Positions 1 to 12,921 are shown, counted from the first letter of the stretch. The stretch is DNA of 64,000 nt from Bidens hawaiensis (GCA_021521415.1 JAIQDT010001094.1:186001-250000), one strand, 5' to 3'. Numbers and translations: made by a program. Notes: generated from the letters alone by a model not told the origin.

Positions 1-1556
1 GGGTGCGGGTACAGTGTTAAGGCAAAACCCTTCACATACTTAGCACCCGCAGGGAATTGACGCCAGGAATACCTTGGAAGTAAAGTAACCGTAAGACGAG
101 TGCGGGTACAGTGTCAAGGCAAAACCCTTCACATACCTAGCGCTCCGCAGGGAATTGAAACCAAGAAGGATCTTCTGGGCAATGCTTGCGGAAACGGGAA
201 TAACATCCCCGCATAGCGGGAACGTCGAGAACTACATTGTTTGAAGCTCCAAGATGGAATTGGTGGTTTTAACATAATTGATCACTATGTTCAAAACTAC
301 CACAACCTCATGGAGAATCCACACAAGTGGGACTCAACGCTCCTGACTTGCGAGGAGGTTACAGACCTACCCGCATCATACCCAAAGATCAAGCAGGAAA
401 GTCGGGAATTTCTGCAAGTGACAAAAGGACTTCCGCGGGAAGAATCCCCATGGAAAACCTTAAAACTAAACCCTTTTCAAAAACCCTTTGCTTAAGTCCA
501 AAAGTTCACCTCACTTATTAAACACTCATGAGAAGAACATTGGACTGGGAGGACTTGAAGAGGTAGGTCCCAGCAGAGCCCAGTTGGACCCACATGACTC
601 ACCTTGAAGAGAGACGTCTGCGCAGAAACCAACTGGATCCGCAGGACCCACCATGCTCAGAGACGTGACGTCCTTACGCGCAGTACGCAAGCTGTTCCCG
701 CAGGAAATGCCTCCCAATGGTGAATAACTCCGCCTGTTCCCGCAGCTGCGGATACAAGCCATCAGGGAAGGCCACCCGCGCAGCAAGGCTACATGCACAA
801 GGCACTTAGCTCTCAATAATTCAGTAGTCACCTGAAGGAATGAGCAAAGCCGGGAACAATCCCGCACAAAGGCGGGAGGGGGAATACTCCCGCCCAAATG
901 AGCCAGTCCGTACGATACTGGAAGATCTTTTGTACTGTACCTGACGAGGTATGGGCAAAAGATCTGACCAGAGATACGACAGCCCATTGACAACAGTATG
1001 GCGAGCAGCATGCTCTTGTACTGTATGTCACTATTAGCCGCTACCTACTCACCAACTCCTGTCATACCACGTGCATAGCCTGCAGTTGGTGGAAAAGGAA
1101 TAGTACACAGCAGGCCTGGTCACTGTCAGCCGCCGCCTACCCACCAACTACCAGCATGGCACGTGCGTAGGCCACAGTTGGTAGAACATGAATACTATTC
1201 AACCGGCTATACCCTCTTGGAAACCTACCTTCGGCTATAAATACCCCAAATGGTATGATCATCTCATCTTATCTTGTATCTTACATCTTATACCTGATAT
1301 ATGCTCTAGCAATCTCTTAATATACACTTATATTCAAGAGCAATCTAGTCTGATTCTCACGCCGGAGGGTGGTCACAAGGAGGTACCCCCCCCCTTCTCA
1401 GTGACGAGCTCACGGTGTCTGTTTTGCAGGTTATCAGAAGAACCATCTTTGCCGGGTCTAACCCCTCGTGGGAAACATCTATTTAACCCCCAGATTATCC
1501 GTAATCTGCCCAGGGTCGATTAGTGTTTCTTCAGACGACACCTTATTTGAACACAA
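1..1556 (+). mobile_element. LTR-retrotransposon end (3' part of an LTR, older sequence at left edge)
   Basis: The segment has the layout of a plant LTR: G+C-rich repeated U3-like sequence, a TATA box followed by about 300 bp of leader-like sequence, and a sharp end near 1556 where A+T-rich unique sequence begins. Two tandem duplications lie in it: a 97-bp period starting at 1 and 98 (shared block beginning GTGCGGGTACAGTG), and a diverged copy of about 95 bp at 1026-1120 and 1121-1210 (shared CCACCAACT and CACGTGC motifs). No primer-binding site follows the end, so this is either a 3' LTR or a solo LTR. Short ORFs inside (for example 241-495) match no family I know. The lineage is unresolved. 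Confidence 0.5.
1235..1245 (+). promoter_or_regulatory. TATA box of the left-edge LTR
   Basis: CTATAAATACC is a strong plant TATA match. It lies about 310 bp before the inferred end of the LTR and directly after the tandem repeat block, which is the expected position of a retrotransposon promoter. Inference from position and sequence only. Confidence 0.5.
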
Positions 1557-3444
1557 CACTATCACAAAAATTAGGATAGGATGTTAGCTTTTGAAACAAA
1601 AGTACTTAGTATTTTTAAATAATAAAAAAGAGTGGAAGTAGTTTTTTATCCTCGGGTTCATTCACGGATTTGTGAACCCAAAATTCAAGCTATATCCCAA
1701 CCCGTAGCACTAGTGGGGGGTGGGGTGGGGTGTTCCCACGGTGAACCCGAGACACGCCCGACCACTTTTAGCAAGAGAATTTAAAGGAAAAAAAAACAGA
1801 ATGCAAATTCTTATAAAAAATTAATTAGTCTATCATTTAAAATACTCGACGGATAGTTATAATATTTTAATTTGAAGGGAATGATCTTCAGATGCTTAAA
1901 CCGTTTCAAATATATTTTAATAACAATATTCTTTCCCCTTTCAAATATGTGTATGTTTGTGGACCCATTAATCGAATTTAAATTCCACTAATTTAAAAGG
2001 AAAAAGAATTAAACCTATATTGAGTGAATTGCTTTAAATTAAAACGCGGAAACGATTGATTGGATTGGCATGATTAAAAGATATTTAAATTAGGTGTAAA
2101 CATAAAATAAACCATATAAATTATTGTACCATGCCATTTAATATTGGGCCGTTTAAGCCAATAATTTGAAAACGATTTACTTCATTAATATAATTTGGCA
2201 TAGGTTAGCTACCTTATGGGCGAGGTCATAGCAATGTAGCATTAAGTCACTTGTGGAGTTGTAATAAGTTGAAGAACTCGAGTATTGCTTGGAAAAGATG
2301 AAGAGCGTTTAACTTTTGAATAGGTTTGTGAGGTAATAAGGAGTTTAAGGGTGGTCGAGTCAATGTTTGTGTGATGATGTTGTTGGACTAGCATCTTGTC
2401 AGTTCGTTTTGGTGTTTATACGAAGTTTTTGACTGGTCGTTCAAATTTTTTTCATTAATATAGTTTCAAAATAACATATTTTTACTTTAGTTTTAAAATT
2501 TATTCGCATTTTTTGTGAAATGATTTTACATGATTTGGAGTTATTTCATTTTGAAATTTCAAATATGGTGTTACTTAAAAACACTAGAAAAATAAGTACG
2601 TTACATAAAAATAATAAAATTTTAACTATTCTATATTGCATTGGGTGTTGCTCTCTTTGAAAGGAACTGAACAAAGATGTACATGGCTTTTTCGTGTTCA
2701 TACAAATAAACAAACAAAATTTCTTATTCATGTTTGTTTGTTAAAAAAGTTAACGTGTTTTCTTTAATATTCTAAATAAACACAAAGTGACACAAATTAC
2801 AAATAGACAGCAATATTCAAGTTATATTGCAAACAACATCAATAATCAATAACGTCATATTGATTGGGATATGCGGACGATTTTTAAAATGGGTTGAACT
2901 TAATTTATTTGAATGTCTAAATAAACGGATATATATAAACGTTTATGAATGTAAATTAACGAATGTAATATGTGTTTATACTAGTTTGTTTGATTAAATA
3001 ATGAAAAGTTTTGGTCATTTTCATTTGTTAAATGAACAAAAACAAATTTTCCATCAAATAGTTTATTGAATGTTCATACTAAGTCAAAACTTATATTTAG
3101 GCATGTCAACAACAAGAACTACTGCCTATCGGTCTACCAATCCTTAAATAATATGCTAGCACCATATGTAAACAAACAATTCAATATTTTGACACTAGAT
3201 TGTGAAATCAAGGATCAACAACCTATGTGATCGTTGTGCCTGAGTCCCAAACAGTCAGTTAACTAGAGAACCATATTGCTAACATGCTAAGATATGCATG
3301 GTGTTTATAAACCGTAAAGCAATCAAACCATCTTAACTGAGCAAATGGGCCCTCAACCGATTTGAGGTTTATACGGTTCGATCCATGGTTTATAATATTG
3401 GGCTTACTTGGGTGCTGGATGATTAATGGGCCGCTAAATAATAA
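1557..3444. other. A+T-rich intergenic sequence, nothing recognised
   Basis: I see no gene, RNA or element boundary here. The stretch is A+T-rich with short poly-A/T runs, and every reading frame is short. It may hold decayed transposon sequence. Confidence 0.4.
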
Positions 3445-3452
3445 ATGCTACT

Positions 3453-4068
3453 AGGGGTTGAGGTGCACAAACCGGGTTTTTTCAATACCCGGGTTTGGGT
3501 ATGGAACCGGGTTCGGGTATGACCGGGTATTAGAAAACCCGGTATTGGCAATACCCGGGTCCGGTTTGGGTCCGGGTATTGTCTCTAAAAACCATACCCT
3601 ATGCATCGGGTTCGGGTCGGGTATAGAACCGGGTATTCTAAAATCGGGTATTTGAATACCCTATTTTCGGGTATTGAATAAACCCTATTTTCAGTTTTTT
3701 GGGCTTTTTTCCGGGTATTTTTCGGGTATAGATTGGAATTTTTTAAGAGGTTGTACTTTTTAGGGGTATTTTTGGGTATTTTTTAGGTATTTTTCAGGTA
3801 ATTTCGGATATAACTTGGGTATTTGAAAAACCCGGTTTCGGGTAATGGAAAACCCGGTTCCGGGTATGGAGCCGGTTCCGGTTTTAGGGTATAAATCAGG
3901 TACGGTTCCGGGTACGGGTATTGGTACTGAAATGCATACCCTATCCGTACCCTACGGGTAGGGTCGGATACGGGTTCGGGTATTAAAAACCCGGGTATAA
4001 AAAAAACCGGTTCCAGGTATTTTTTTCGGGTCCGGTTCCGGGTTCGGGTGTTTTGTGCACCTCTAAGT
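3453..4068 (+). mobile_element. hAT-type miniature element 1 (GGGTAY-array type)
   Basis: The ends are inverted around GAGGTGCACAAA (left, from about 3461) and TTTGTGCACCTC (right, to about 4063). An exact 8-bp duplication ATGCTACT lies at 3445-3452 and 4069-4076, the length typical of hAT transposition. The interior is a degenerate array of GGGTAY and CCGGTT motifs and codes for nothing convincing. It is the inverted partner of element 2, which starts 10 bp further on. Confidence 0.65.
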
Positions 4069-4078
4069 ATGCTACTAT

Positions 4079-5421
4079 TAGAGGTGCACAAAAAACCCGA
4101 ACCCGGAACCGGACCCGAAAAAAAATACCCGGAACCGGTTTTTTTTATACCCGGGTTTTTAATACCCAAATTCGTACCCGACCCTACCCGTAGGGTACAG
4201 ATAGGGTATGCATTTTAGTACCAATACCCGTACCCGGAGCCGGACCCGATTTATACCCGGTAATACCCGAAAACCGGAACCGATTCCATACCCGGAACCG
4301 GGATTTTCCAATACCCGAAACCGAGTTTTTCAAATACCGGATCTATACCCGAAATTACCCGAAAAATACACCTAAAAATTGTAACAACTTAAAAATCCAA
4401 TCTATACCCGGAAAAAACCACCAAAAAACCCAAAAATAGGGTTTTTTCAATACCCGGAAGTAGGGCTGTAAACGAACCGAACGAACACGAACAAGGCCTT
4501 GTTCATGTTCGTTCGTTAAGAAAATAATGTGTTCACGAACGGTTCATGAACACATACCGAACGAGATTTTATGTTCATGTTCGTTCATTAAGGAACTTAA
4601 TGTGTTCACGAACGGTTCACGAACACAAACGAACACATACAAAATCGGCAGGGCCTAGAGATTGAGACCGGTGTATTCATCAATGTGAATAGTGAAAACT
4701 TGTAAATGAATCGAATGAACATAAATAAGGGCATGTCCGTGTTTGTTCATTTAACTTTAAAAGAACACGGACACTTAATCGAAAAAATATTTATGTTCAT
4801 GTTCGTTTATTTAAAAATGGACATTTGTGTTCGTTTACGTTCGTTTTTTTAAATCTAAACGAATATAACTGAAAAAAGATAAATGAACATATATGAACAA
4901 ATGTAAATGAACACAAACAAACATAAACGAACTTAAATAAACACAAGTTAATAAATATAAAGCCTTTAAGCAGATGATCTATCCAGATAATATTTAATTA
5001 TTTTCTATTAACACGTAAACGAACATAAATAAACAGACATAAATGAATATAAATAAACGAACATAACCGAGCGTTCATGAACATAAATGAACGAAAGGAG
5101 CATGTGTTCATGTTCGTTCGTTTATTAAATAAACGAACATAGGCGAACTTCCCGCCGAACGTTCACGAACAGTTCACCGAACGGTTCACGAACAGTTCAC
5201 CGAACGTTCAGTTCGTTTACAGGCCTACCCGGAAGTAGGGTATTCAAATACCCGGTTTTAGAATTCCCGGCTCTATACCCGACCTGAATCCGATGCATAG
5301 GGTATGGTTTTTAGAGACAATAGCCAGACCCGAACCCGACCCGGTTCCATACCCGATCATACCCGAGCCCGGTTCCATACCCGAACCCGGGTATTTGAAA
5401 TATCTGATTTGTCCACCTCTA
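4079..5421 (-). mobile_element. hAT-type miniature element 2, inverted relative to element 1
   Basis: Terminal inverted repeats TAGAGGTGCACAAA (left) and TTTGTCCACCTCTA (right) are flanked by an exact 8-bp duplication GCTACTAT at 4071-4078 and 5422-5429. The interior is the reverse complement of the GGGTAY array of element 1, and a second element (4461-5227) is nested inside it. Its target site overlaps the right-hand duplication of element 1, so it landed almost exactly at the edge of that element. Confidence 0.75.
4461..5227. mobile_element. hAT-type miniature element nested in element 2 (GAAC-array type)
   Basis: The inverted ends TAGGGCTGTAAACGAACCGA and the complement of TTCGTTTACAGGCCTA agree over about 22 bp with two mismatches. 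An exact 8-bp duplication CCCGGAAG flanks the element at 4453-4460 and 5228-5235. The 767-bp interior is built mostly of degenerate AACGAACATAAA-type motifs on both strands. No transposase is encoded, so it would have needed an autonomous hAT partner. Confidence 0.8.
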
Positions 5422-5429
5422 GCTACTAT

Positions 5430-6783
5430 ATAGTATGGGCCTATGGGGACCTTTTACGATTTCAAGTCCGTACATCGGAAAATATCATACAAAAATGATT
5501 TAATAATTATAGAAATTAAATAAAGATGAAACCATGATGCCAATGGCCCAATACTACCTTGTCCAACAGGTCGGCCCAATCCGACAGTGAGACCCGTGAC
5601 CCGAGAATTCTATAAGGCTAAATTAACAAGAGCTCTCCATTTTAAAATCAAGCAATATGATGACTTTAGAAGGGGTGAGGAGCGACGTGAGAGTGACACG
5701 TAGGATTTTACGGTAGGCAATTGATAAATGGTTAATTAAATGTTTCATTAGCTATTTAAATCACCAGACTCTATAAGCTCCACTCTGAACATCAAACCAG
5801 ACAATTGTAATTGTGTGTACCTCGTCAATTGCATGTGCATTATTTTTAATTACCTGTTGGCTTGATATGGCCTATATGTGAAAAATGCACACTTCAGATA
5901 CACCAAACCATGTGCATTATTTAAAAATTTTACAGTATGCATATGTAGCAGCAATTATCACTTAGTTTAGATAAGTACACAAAATATTTGGTTTTGAACC
6001 TACAAGTTACTTACAAAATAAAATTCATTAGTCATATACAAAATATTGTGCAATGTTTACTTCTACAGAATGAGTGCTTTATTGCTTGAACCATCAAAGC
6101 ATCACGGTCGAATGACATTTGCATCACTGCATGTCAAAAAACAAAACACCCAATTTACACCATTAGTTAACATGAGCAATTGAAAAGGCATTCATTTTGC
6201 AAATGGAAAGATATACAAGTTGATCCTACCTAGTGCAAGTCCAACAATAAAGTGAGTCTTTGAGATTCTAATTCCATCAACATTTAATGCACCATAAACT
6301 TGTCATCAATAATATTTACTGTTTTACTTTAATAAATTTGCTTGATTGTATCGTTTTTTCGGAGTAGTAATACAAAATAAATTGATATGATTTAAGATAC
6401 CCGTTTTGGCCCAACCTCACTCGGTTTTTCTAGTAATCAACATCATACCAAGATGGCCAAAAATAGGTCAATATGCAATTATTTAATCAACAAAAATCCA
6501 TATTAATAAAGAAACATTTTTAAATGGTTGGATGAATATGTTCTGCACCTGTTAATCTAATTATTGTGGGCTTAAGTAATCAACATTTGATTATTTTAAG
6601 TGCAACCACTAACTAAACTTCTGGTTAGTTAGTTACATATTTACACATTCAACCATCTACGTAAAGATTATGACACATATACCCCTGAGCTATTCTGTAC
6701 ATGACAAGGAATCACATTTGAAACGTCCAACATGCAATTGGCAAGAATACGATACCTGAGATTTTTGTTGTTTACTATATGTC
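5430..6783. other. Intergenic A+T-rich sequence
   Basis: No ORF, RNA gene or element boundary that I can support. Part of it may be the 3' untranslated region of the minus-strand coding-like segments that begin at 6784. Confidence 0.3.
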
Positions 6784-9480
6784 CTAGCTGAAACAGGTGT
6801 AGTGCTCGAAGGGGAGTAGGGGACCAGTTTGAACGTTGCTCGACGGAAGAGATGCAGAACGATTCCCATAAAATATGGAATTAATCTTGGTGACGAGAGG
6901 CCTTTCGGGCTGTACTGCATAATCCAGAAGAGGACTTTTTTCACCATCACCAGGAGTTTTCTTCTCGAAGCTTAAACTTTTAAAAAGCCACGTGATGAGG
7001 TCCTGCCATCGGATGAAATGGCAAGACTGAAATGTTAATGTTTTTTTTTAAATCTAGGTAAATTTAATTAATCTCACGCAGAAAATCAGAGTAGGCAATT
7101 TTTTTTTGTTTGGTGGTTATCATGATTATCGTTAGGCTCAATAAGTAATTTTATGTGATTAACTAACAAACTATCACCAATCTCCAATACAAATTATCAC
7201 ACTATTAATAATTCCGACAAAAAACGACTTATGCACATTAACACACAGATAGCAGACAATAATTTGACATTAGGTTTGACTCGACAAACAAAAAATAAAA
7301 TCCCACAACTACATTGACAGGTGCACTATCAAAAACATACGAAAAACAATCCACTACCCAGCCAACTTGAAACATCTAACACTGCCAGCAACCAAACACT
7401 TAAATTTATGACTTAATATCAACAGTGCAGCAGAAAATAAAATAAACTAAAAACAATCATCATCAGTCATTCGGTCTATACCCGTAGTCTCAACTATAAG
7501 ACCATCACCACACACAAAATACATCATTGATGAACATAGATACATCATTAATTTTGTGCAAACAGTAACAATTCACCAACTCGATTCACATCGCTGGGCT
7601 GCATCAAGATTATATTTTGTTTTTTAATTAGGAATTGAAAGGCAATCCTTTAAGAACATTTATTGCGTTTGACACTTTCGGATTTACTGGAGTAGAAATA
7701 GCTAGGAAGAAATATTATAAGGAACTAACAAAACGAAAGGTACAATCAATCAATCGCACTATATAAATATATGTTTTATCATTTTGAATCTTATTATTAA
7801 ATCAACGTACTTTGATTTCAAGCAAAAATTCAAGTCATAATCATATAACAAACACATGCATAATTCACCAACATACATGTAGCACGTATACGCATTAAAT
7901 CATACCGGCTAGAACTAGAGAGTTCATTAGAAACCATTGCCAGATCATCCTTGTCAAGTGGTCGAAAGGGCTCAATTTTTAACACAACACATAACAAAAT
8001 AATTTCAAATTTCCAATAAGTACATAGAATAAACAATTCACATCATCTTTCTTCGGAGAAATCTACTGTTCAAATAAAGTCCTCTTTCACTCTAACAAAC
8101 TAATATTAAAACTCAATTTCATGTTGAAAATAATTTTCTGAAATCCTTATTGTTCTATAAATGTTTTAATATATATTTTTGTCGAAGACAAATAGGACCG
8201 AATACAAGTTATTTATCCTACAATTATAAGGCATCATCTCTATGGCTGATTCAGGATCATATATCACTAATCGCTTCAATCATATACGTAACATGTACAG
8301 TTAACCAAAAAAATAAGAAACAATTTTAAAATATTGCTTTAAAACTAATAATGACTTTACATAAAAACATGTGGGAAAAAATAACTTGAATTTTGGGAGA
8401 AAGTGTGTTTCTAGTCACGCATCGCTTATTTGAATAAAAAGTTGACAGTCTTGACCAGTTACCTGATTGACCTGTTTGGCTCAGATCTGTATGTTAGACC
8501 TACATGGCTGCAATGGAGTTTGCTGCTGGTGGTTGTGCAGGCTGAACTCGCGGCACAGCTAGAACCAAACTTTGTCAAGTGTAATAATATTCTCACCTGT
8601 AGAAACTAAGGCTAAAGGTAACAAAATGAAAAAAGCAATAGGGGGGAATAGAAATTAGATAGCCCTGGTCTATAAAACTCCCCACACAAAGCAAATAGAA
8701 ACCCATGGCTTGTAAAACTTGCATACTCGAAGTCAAACACTAACCCTATAGAAGACAACAACAAATTAAAATATCACCAACACAAAATAAACCTAAAGAT
8801 AACAACGAAACTTTATAACAATAAGGCAAATGAGGATCATAACTGAAAGCTAAAGAAAGAAAATTACCCTTTCCATCACCATCACAACTAATAACGATCG
8901 AAATAGAAACAACAGATCAGAAAGAAAAAAACACCTTGTAGTGCAAAGCAAGTGGTTTCGTTTCCCAAGTGAATCCAATCTCTGATCAGACAAACATACT
9001 AGAAATTTAAAACACAATTTAGATAAACATTAACCCCAAGTTAATCAAGAAACTAAAGATTATATATGCCTTGTAGTTACAAATCCAACGGCATTAAGAA
9101 GTAGGGGGGTTTCAGAACAGGGGGTGATGACCGGGGAATGAAAGATGTGGTTTGTGTGAGGCTTGAGTATAAACAAAGGACGAGGAGACGGTGTGTGACT
9201 TCACTATGTCCGACTTTCCGGCGAAGAAGTAAGAAGCAATGGACGTTGTGCTGAGAATCACAAAGTTCAGATAGAATAGAATGGAGAGAGAGAGAGAGAT
9301 GGGTAAGGATTGGATTTTTGAGGTGTTATAACCCGTTTGAGTTATTCGGGTCAAGCTGGGTTAACTCAGTTAGAGCCACCATTTACAAATCAAACAAATC
9401 TGATGACTCCAAAAAAGAGAAACTGACCAGAACGTGACACCTAAGATTTTAGAGTTTTCGTTTATATATATTATAGATAT
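6784..9480 (-). CDS. Putative spliced gene, unrecognised product
   Basis: Two phase-compatible coding-like exons are visible on the minus strand. The upstream one, 7970-7869, is 102 nt, follows an AG and ends at a GTGAAT donor; it reads 34 codons starting PFRPLDKDDLAMVSNEL. The next, 7026-6784, is 243 nt, is preceded by a pyrimidine-rich acceptor ending TTTCAG, and reads 80 codons to a stop, including SPLLDYAVQPERPL. Both exons are phase 0 at the join. Upstream, 8890-9300 on the same strand has CT-rich leader-like sequence and a possible donor (CTACAAG before GTGTTT), and a TATA-like run lies near 9463-9475. I could not place the protein in any family. It may be a gene, a pseudogene or a captured fragment. 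Confidence 0.35.
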
Positions 9481-9610
9481 AGATTCTGCTTTCAAACCAA
9501 ACACTAAACTGTGATGAAATTAGTTAACTACATGCATTCAAAAATATTTCAAATGTGTTGCTAATTATAATTATGTGATCAAACTATTGAAACAAAAAAG
9601 GGCAAAAACT

Positions 9611-11228
9611 AATAAGTTTATCAAACCAACTTGATTTTGTTATTAACAATAGCAAGGTATAAATACAAGAAAAGGAAATCGATTACAAGCTACAAATATG
9701 GAATATTAAATATATAATAAAAACTAATCAAATCTCTTCAAACTATCTTAATATAAACGAGAGTTACATATTTTAAATATTGAATTTGTACGAACTGTTT
9801 GGAGGGACACCGTAAATGGTTATGTTCTCTAATATGCCCCTGCAAGATGGACGATTGTGAGAGGAGACCAATCTTGAAAAGAAGATTTTGGTAGAGTGGT
9901 GTGTGTAGGCCTTTGGTGGGAAACCAATTAATGGTTATTGGTTTAGTTTGATGGAGTTGAAATGAAGAATGGGAGGATGATTGAGGTGTAGAAAGAATTT
10001 GTATTGTCATGAGAAAGAGGATAGCAGTTTATTAATCTGTTGAAGAGTGGGTTGCCCGAAAAGGGATTGTGGAAAATTTTAGTGATGGAAAGGAACAGTG
10101 GCTGACGGAACAGTGCGTCGCCGGAAAATATTTTATTGGTGGAGGGGAGCAGTGAGCCGACGGAATAGTGTGTCGTCGGAAAATATTTTAGTAGTGGAAG
10201 GATACAGTGGGTTGACGGAACAGTGCGTCGCCCGAAAATATTTTAGGGGTGGAAGGATACAGCGGGCTGACGGAACAGTGGGTTGCCGGAAATTTTTTTT
10301 TTAGTGGTGGAAGGGAACAGTGCGTCGCCCGAAAATATTTTAGTGGTGGAAGGATACAGCTGGCCGACGGAACAGTGGGTTGCCGGAAATTATTTTTTTT
10401 AGTGGTGGAAGGGAACAGTGCGTCGCCGAAAATATTTTATTGGTGGAGGGAGCAGTGGGCCGACGGAACAGTGCGTCGTCTGAAAATATTTTAGTAGTGT
10501 AGGGATACAGTGGGCTGACGGAACAATGCGTCGCCCGAAAATATTTTAGTGGTGGAAGGATACAGCGGGCGAGGGAACAGTGGTTGCCGGAAATTTTTTT
10601 TTTAGTGGTGGAAGGGAACAGTGCGTCGTCGGAAATTATTTTAGTGATGGAAGGGAACAGTGGGCCGACGGAACAGTGTGTCGTTAGAAAACATTTTAGT
10701 GGTGGAAGGGAATAGTGCGTCGACGGAACAATGCATCGTCGGAAATTATCTTAGTGGTGGAGGGGAACCTTGGGTTGACGCAACAGTGCGTCATTGTTGA
10801 GAAATTGGGATGGAAGTTCGATTGAGTTGTCGACATATTTTGTCGAGATCGAACCTGATGAGAGTAGTAGGAACTTGACGTCATCACATGGGGAAATTGG
10901 TGGACGTAAGTTTGATGGAGAAATTTGAGGCGGCAGCAAGTTAATAATTTTAGTGGGGGGGTGAAAGTCGATACTGGAAGTTGGGATCGAAAAGAGCTCA
11001 TGAGAGCACTTTAGGCTGTGATACCATAATAAGTTTATCAAACCAACTTAATTTTGTTATTAACAATAGCAAGGTATAGATACAAGAGAAAAAAAATCAG
11101 TTACAAGCTACAAATCTGGAATATTAAATATATAATAAAAACTAATCAAACCTATTCAATCTATCTTAATTAATATAAATAAGAGTTATATATTTTAAAT
11201 ATTGAATTTGTATGAACTTTTTGAAGGG
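9611..11228 (-). mobile_element. Small non-autonomous element with terminal direct repeats and minisatellite interior (TRIM-like)
   Basis: Direct repeats of about 200 bp lie at 9611-9806 and 11028-11228, both beginning AATAAGTTTATCAAACCAAC. They are flanked by an exact 5-bp duplication AAACT (9606-9610 and 11229-11233). On the minus strand a TGGTATCACAGCC sequence (11026-11014) follows the right-hand repeat directly; this matches the usual initiator-tRNA primer site of copia-like elements. So the right repeat acts as the 5' LTR and the element reads leftward. The LTR ends do not show a clean TG...CA, which is unusual. No gag or pol is present. The size and lack of coding sequence fit a TRIM-like element. 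Confidence 0.6.
10085..10795. repeat. Minisatellite inside the TRIM-like element
   Basis: Roughly a dozen degenerate copies of a motif of about 45-70 bp run through this stretch. Each contains forms of GGAACAGTGCGTCGCCGGAA and a TTTTAGTGGTGGAAGG block. Short plus-strand ORFs within it are repeat translations and are not treated as genes. Confidence 0.7.
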
Positions 11229-11233
11229 AAACT

Positions 11234-11539
11234 AATAAAAACTGAGTTAAAAAAAAGTTAAAATTGCTTTTTGTTTCCACAATAATATGTAAATTAAACT
11301 TGAAAAAACGAGGCATGTGGCACTAAGCCCTCGCTTGTGTTAGTTGACCTTTTGGGCTTGCAGTGCGTCCAATAAAAAATGTCAAATGAAAAAGACTGTA
11401 GAAACTAGATACATTGTCGAAACTACAACGGTCATTTAATTTTTTTTACAAAGCAGTATGCTTTGCCAAAATAAAAGTGGGTTGTGGGTGATTGACAAGA
11501 GTATAAAGTTCGTCGCCACGAAATATGGCATTTTGAAAC
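11234..11539. other. Intergenic sequence between two retroelement fragments
   Basis: I see no gene or element boundary here. Confidence 0.3.
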
Positions 11540-12440
11540 AATGATATAATGATAAATACATATGTTTCTCCTGTTTAGTTTATGTAATATTTTATTAGTT
11601 TTTGTTCGTTTTTAATAAGAATTTATATACTACTAATATATTTGCGTTTTGTAGGTCCCGGGAGTTAAACATAGCTGAAAAAAAGCGGAAAAGAAGCTAA
11701 AACGAAGAGCTGGACGAATCAAGGTTGAACCGGAATGAACCGGTAGAAAAACCAATCGAACCGGCAAAAGAACCGGAGCAGAAAGCCTTGGTCACGTCAC
11801 GTGGCCAACTTTATTTATCTCATCGCGTGACGCAATGAGCCCCTTTTTCCATATAGTTCTTACGTGTGGACGGTTTTTGAAACCTAAATCACTATATAAA
11901 CATCCTTAATCAAAACCCTGAAGAAGACACGGACCAGAGGCTGCCATAGACGAAAATTGAAGTCAGTATTACGTCTTTTGGAGGCTATAATTCATCCGAT
12001 GACGTGCTAATTCAAGGGAGACCGAAGACTTACGGGTTTTATCATCTTTAATCTTTCGGTTTCTAATTTTTATTTGATGTTCACCATGATTTCTATTCGT
12101 GTTTCGTTTGATTTACCAATTCTAGGCTAAACATTATAGACTGGTGAGGCTTTATGATGAACCTTTGTTGAAGTTGGATTTTATTTGAGATTTGCCTTTT
12201 GTTATGGGTTTATGAATCAACAAAGAGTTTAATATTATTTATTTGATGCATATGTATGTTTGGTTTTATTTGATGAGTTTTATTGCTTCACTGTTTCTTT
12301 GGTGATTGTCTGTCATATAATAGGATTTTGTTAGGTTATTTACTTTGTGTTCCTGACTAGTTTGTGGTTGATATAAATTAAAACTATAGAAACAATATTA
12401 TCAAATAAATAAAAGTGTGCTGCTAATCTAAAAAGCTCAG
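11540..12440 (+). mobile_element. Old LTR fragment of the same family as the gag-only element (opposite orientation)
   Basis: The order of short blocks matches the reverse complement of the LTR at 13806-16513: TATACTACTAATATATTT, then GGCTAAAC-TTATAGACTG and TTATGATGAACCTTTGTT, with the splice-like CATCTTTAATCTTTC and CACCATGATTTC blocks between. Divergence is high, so this copy is older. It sits about 500 bp upstream of the LINE that carries the younger copy. Boundaries are approximate and no target duplication was found. Confidence 0.5.
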
Positions 12441-12921
12441 AACATGTTTCAGATTAGAACAATGCCGGGTCGGGTACGGATTCGGATCAAAACAGGTTGT
12501 TTAAAAAATTGTCTATTTGAAAATACTGTATATTTCAGCTTTGCTTCTTGATTTTTGCCATCGATTACACACGTACTGCCCTTGCACGAATTACACGTCT
12601 ACATTTGGATTATGTGTGCACTTTCATCAGGTGAATCATGTACTGACACTGATTATGTGGTTGATTCCAGGTTGCACGCCCACCCCACCGCCCCGTGCGG
12701 GCACCCAACTAGTTTTATTAAAAGCTCCAGCTATTCTACAAAACACCTAAGTATTTCTAAAAAGCTATACCTAACAGTTACTAGCTGCCAGCTTTTAGAC
12801 ACTAGCTACCACCCAACAGGTAGTTTTGCCAAACAAACCCTCCATCTTAGTGTTTAAAAAAAATAACGGTTGCAAATAATAATAATAATAATTTATAGTT
12901 TTTGTCCATGAGTTGGGTCAC
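12441..12921. other. Low-complexity and possible MITE remnant before the LINE
   Basis: The block near 12680-12850 has the GGCAAAACTACC / CCAAACAAACCC type of end seen in hAT-type miniature elements (on the minus strand), but I found no opposite end or target duplication. A short (AAT)n tract lies near 12877-12892. Before insertion of the LINE this sequence was the direct 5' flank of the AlaX-type gene. Confidence 0.3.

Noticed and set aside
3458..4169. Open frames within the GGGTAY arrays on both strands
   Set aside because: They are translations of the degenerate array of hAT miniature elements, with repeated PGFGYG- or PEPEP-like words and no domain.
10098..10494. Plus-strand ORFs with repeated WWRG/ADGTVRR words
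   Set aside because: Translation of the minisatellite; word order and frame follow the repeat.
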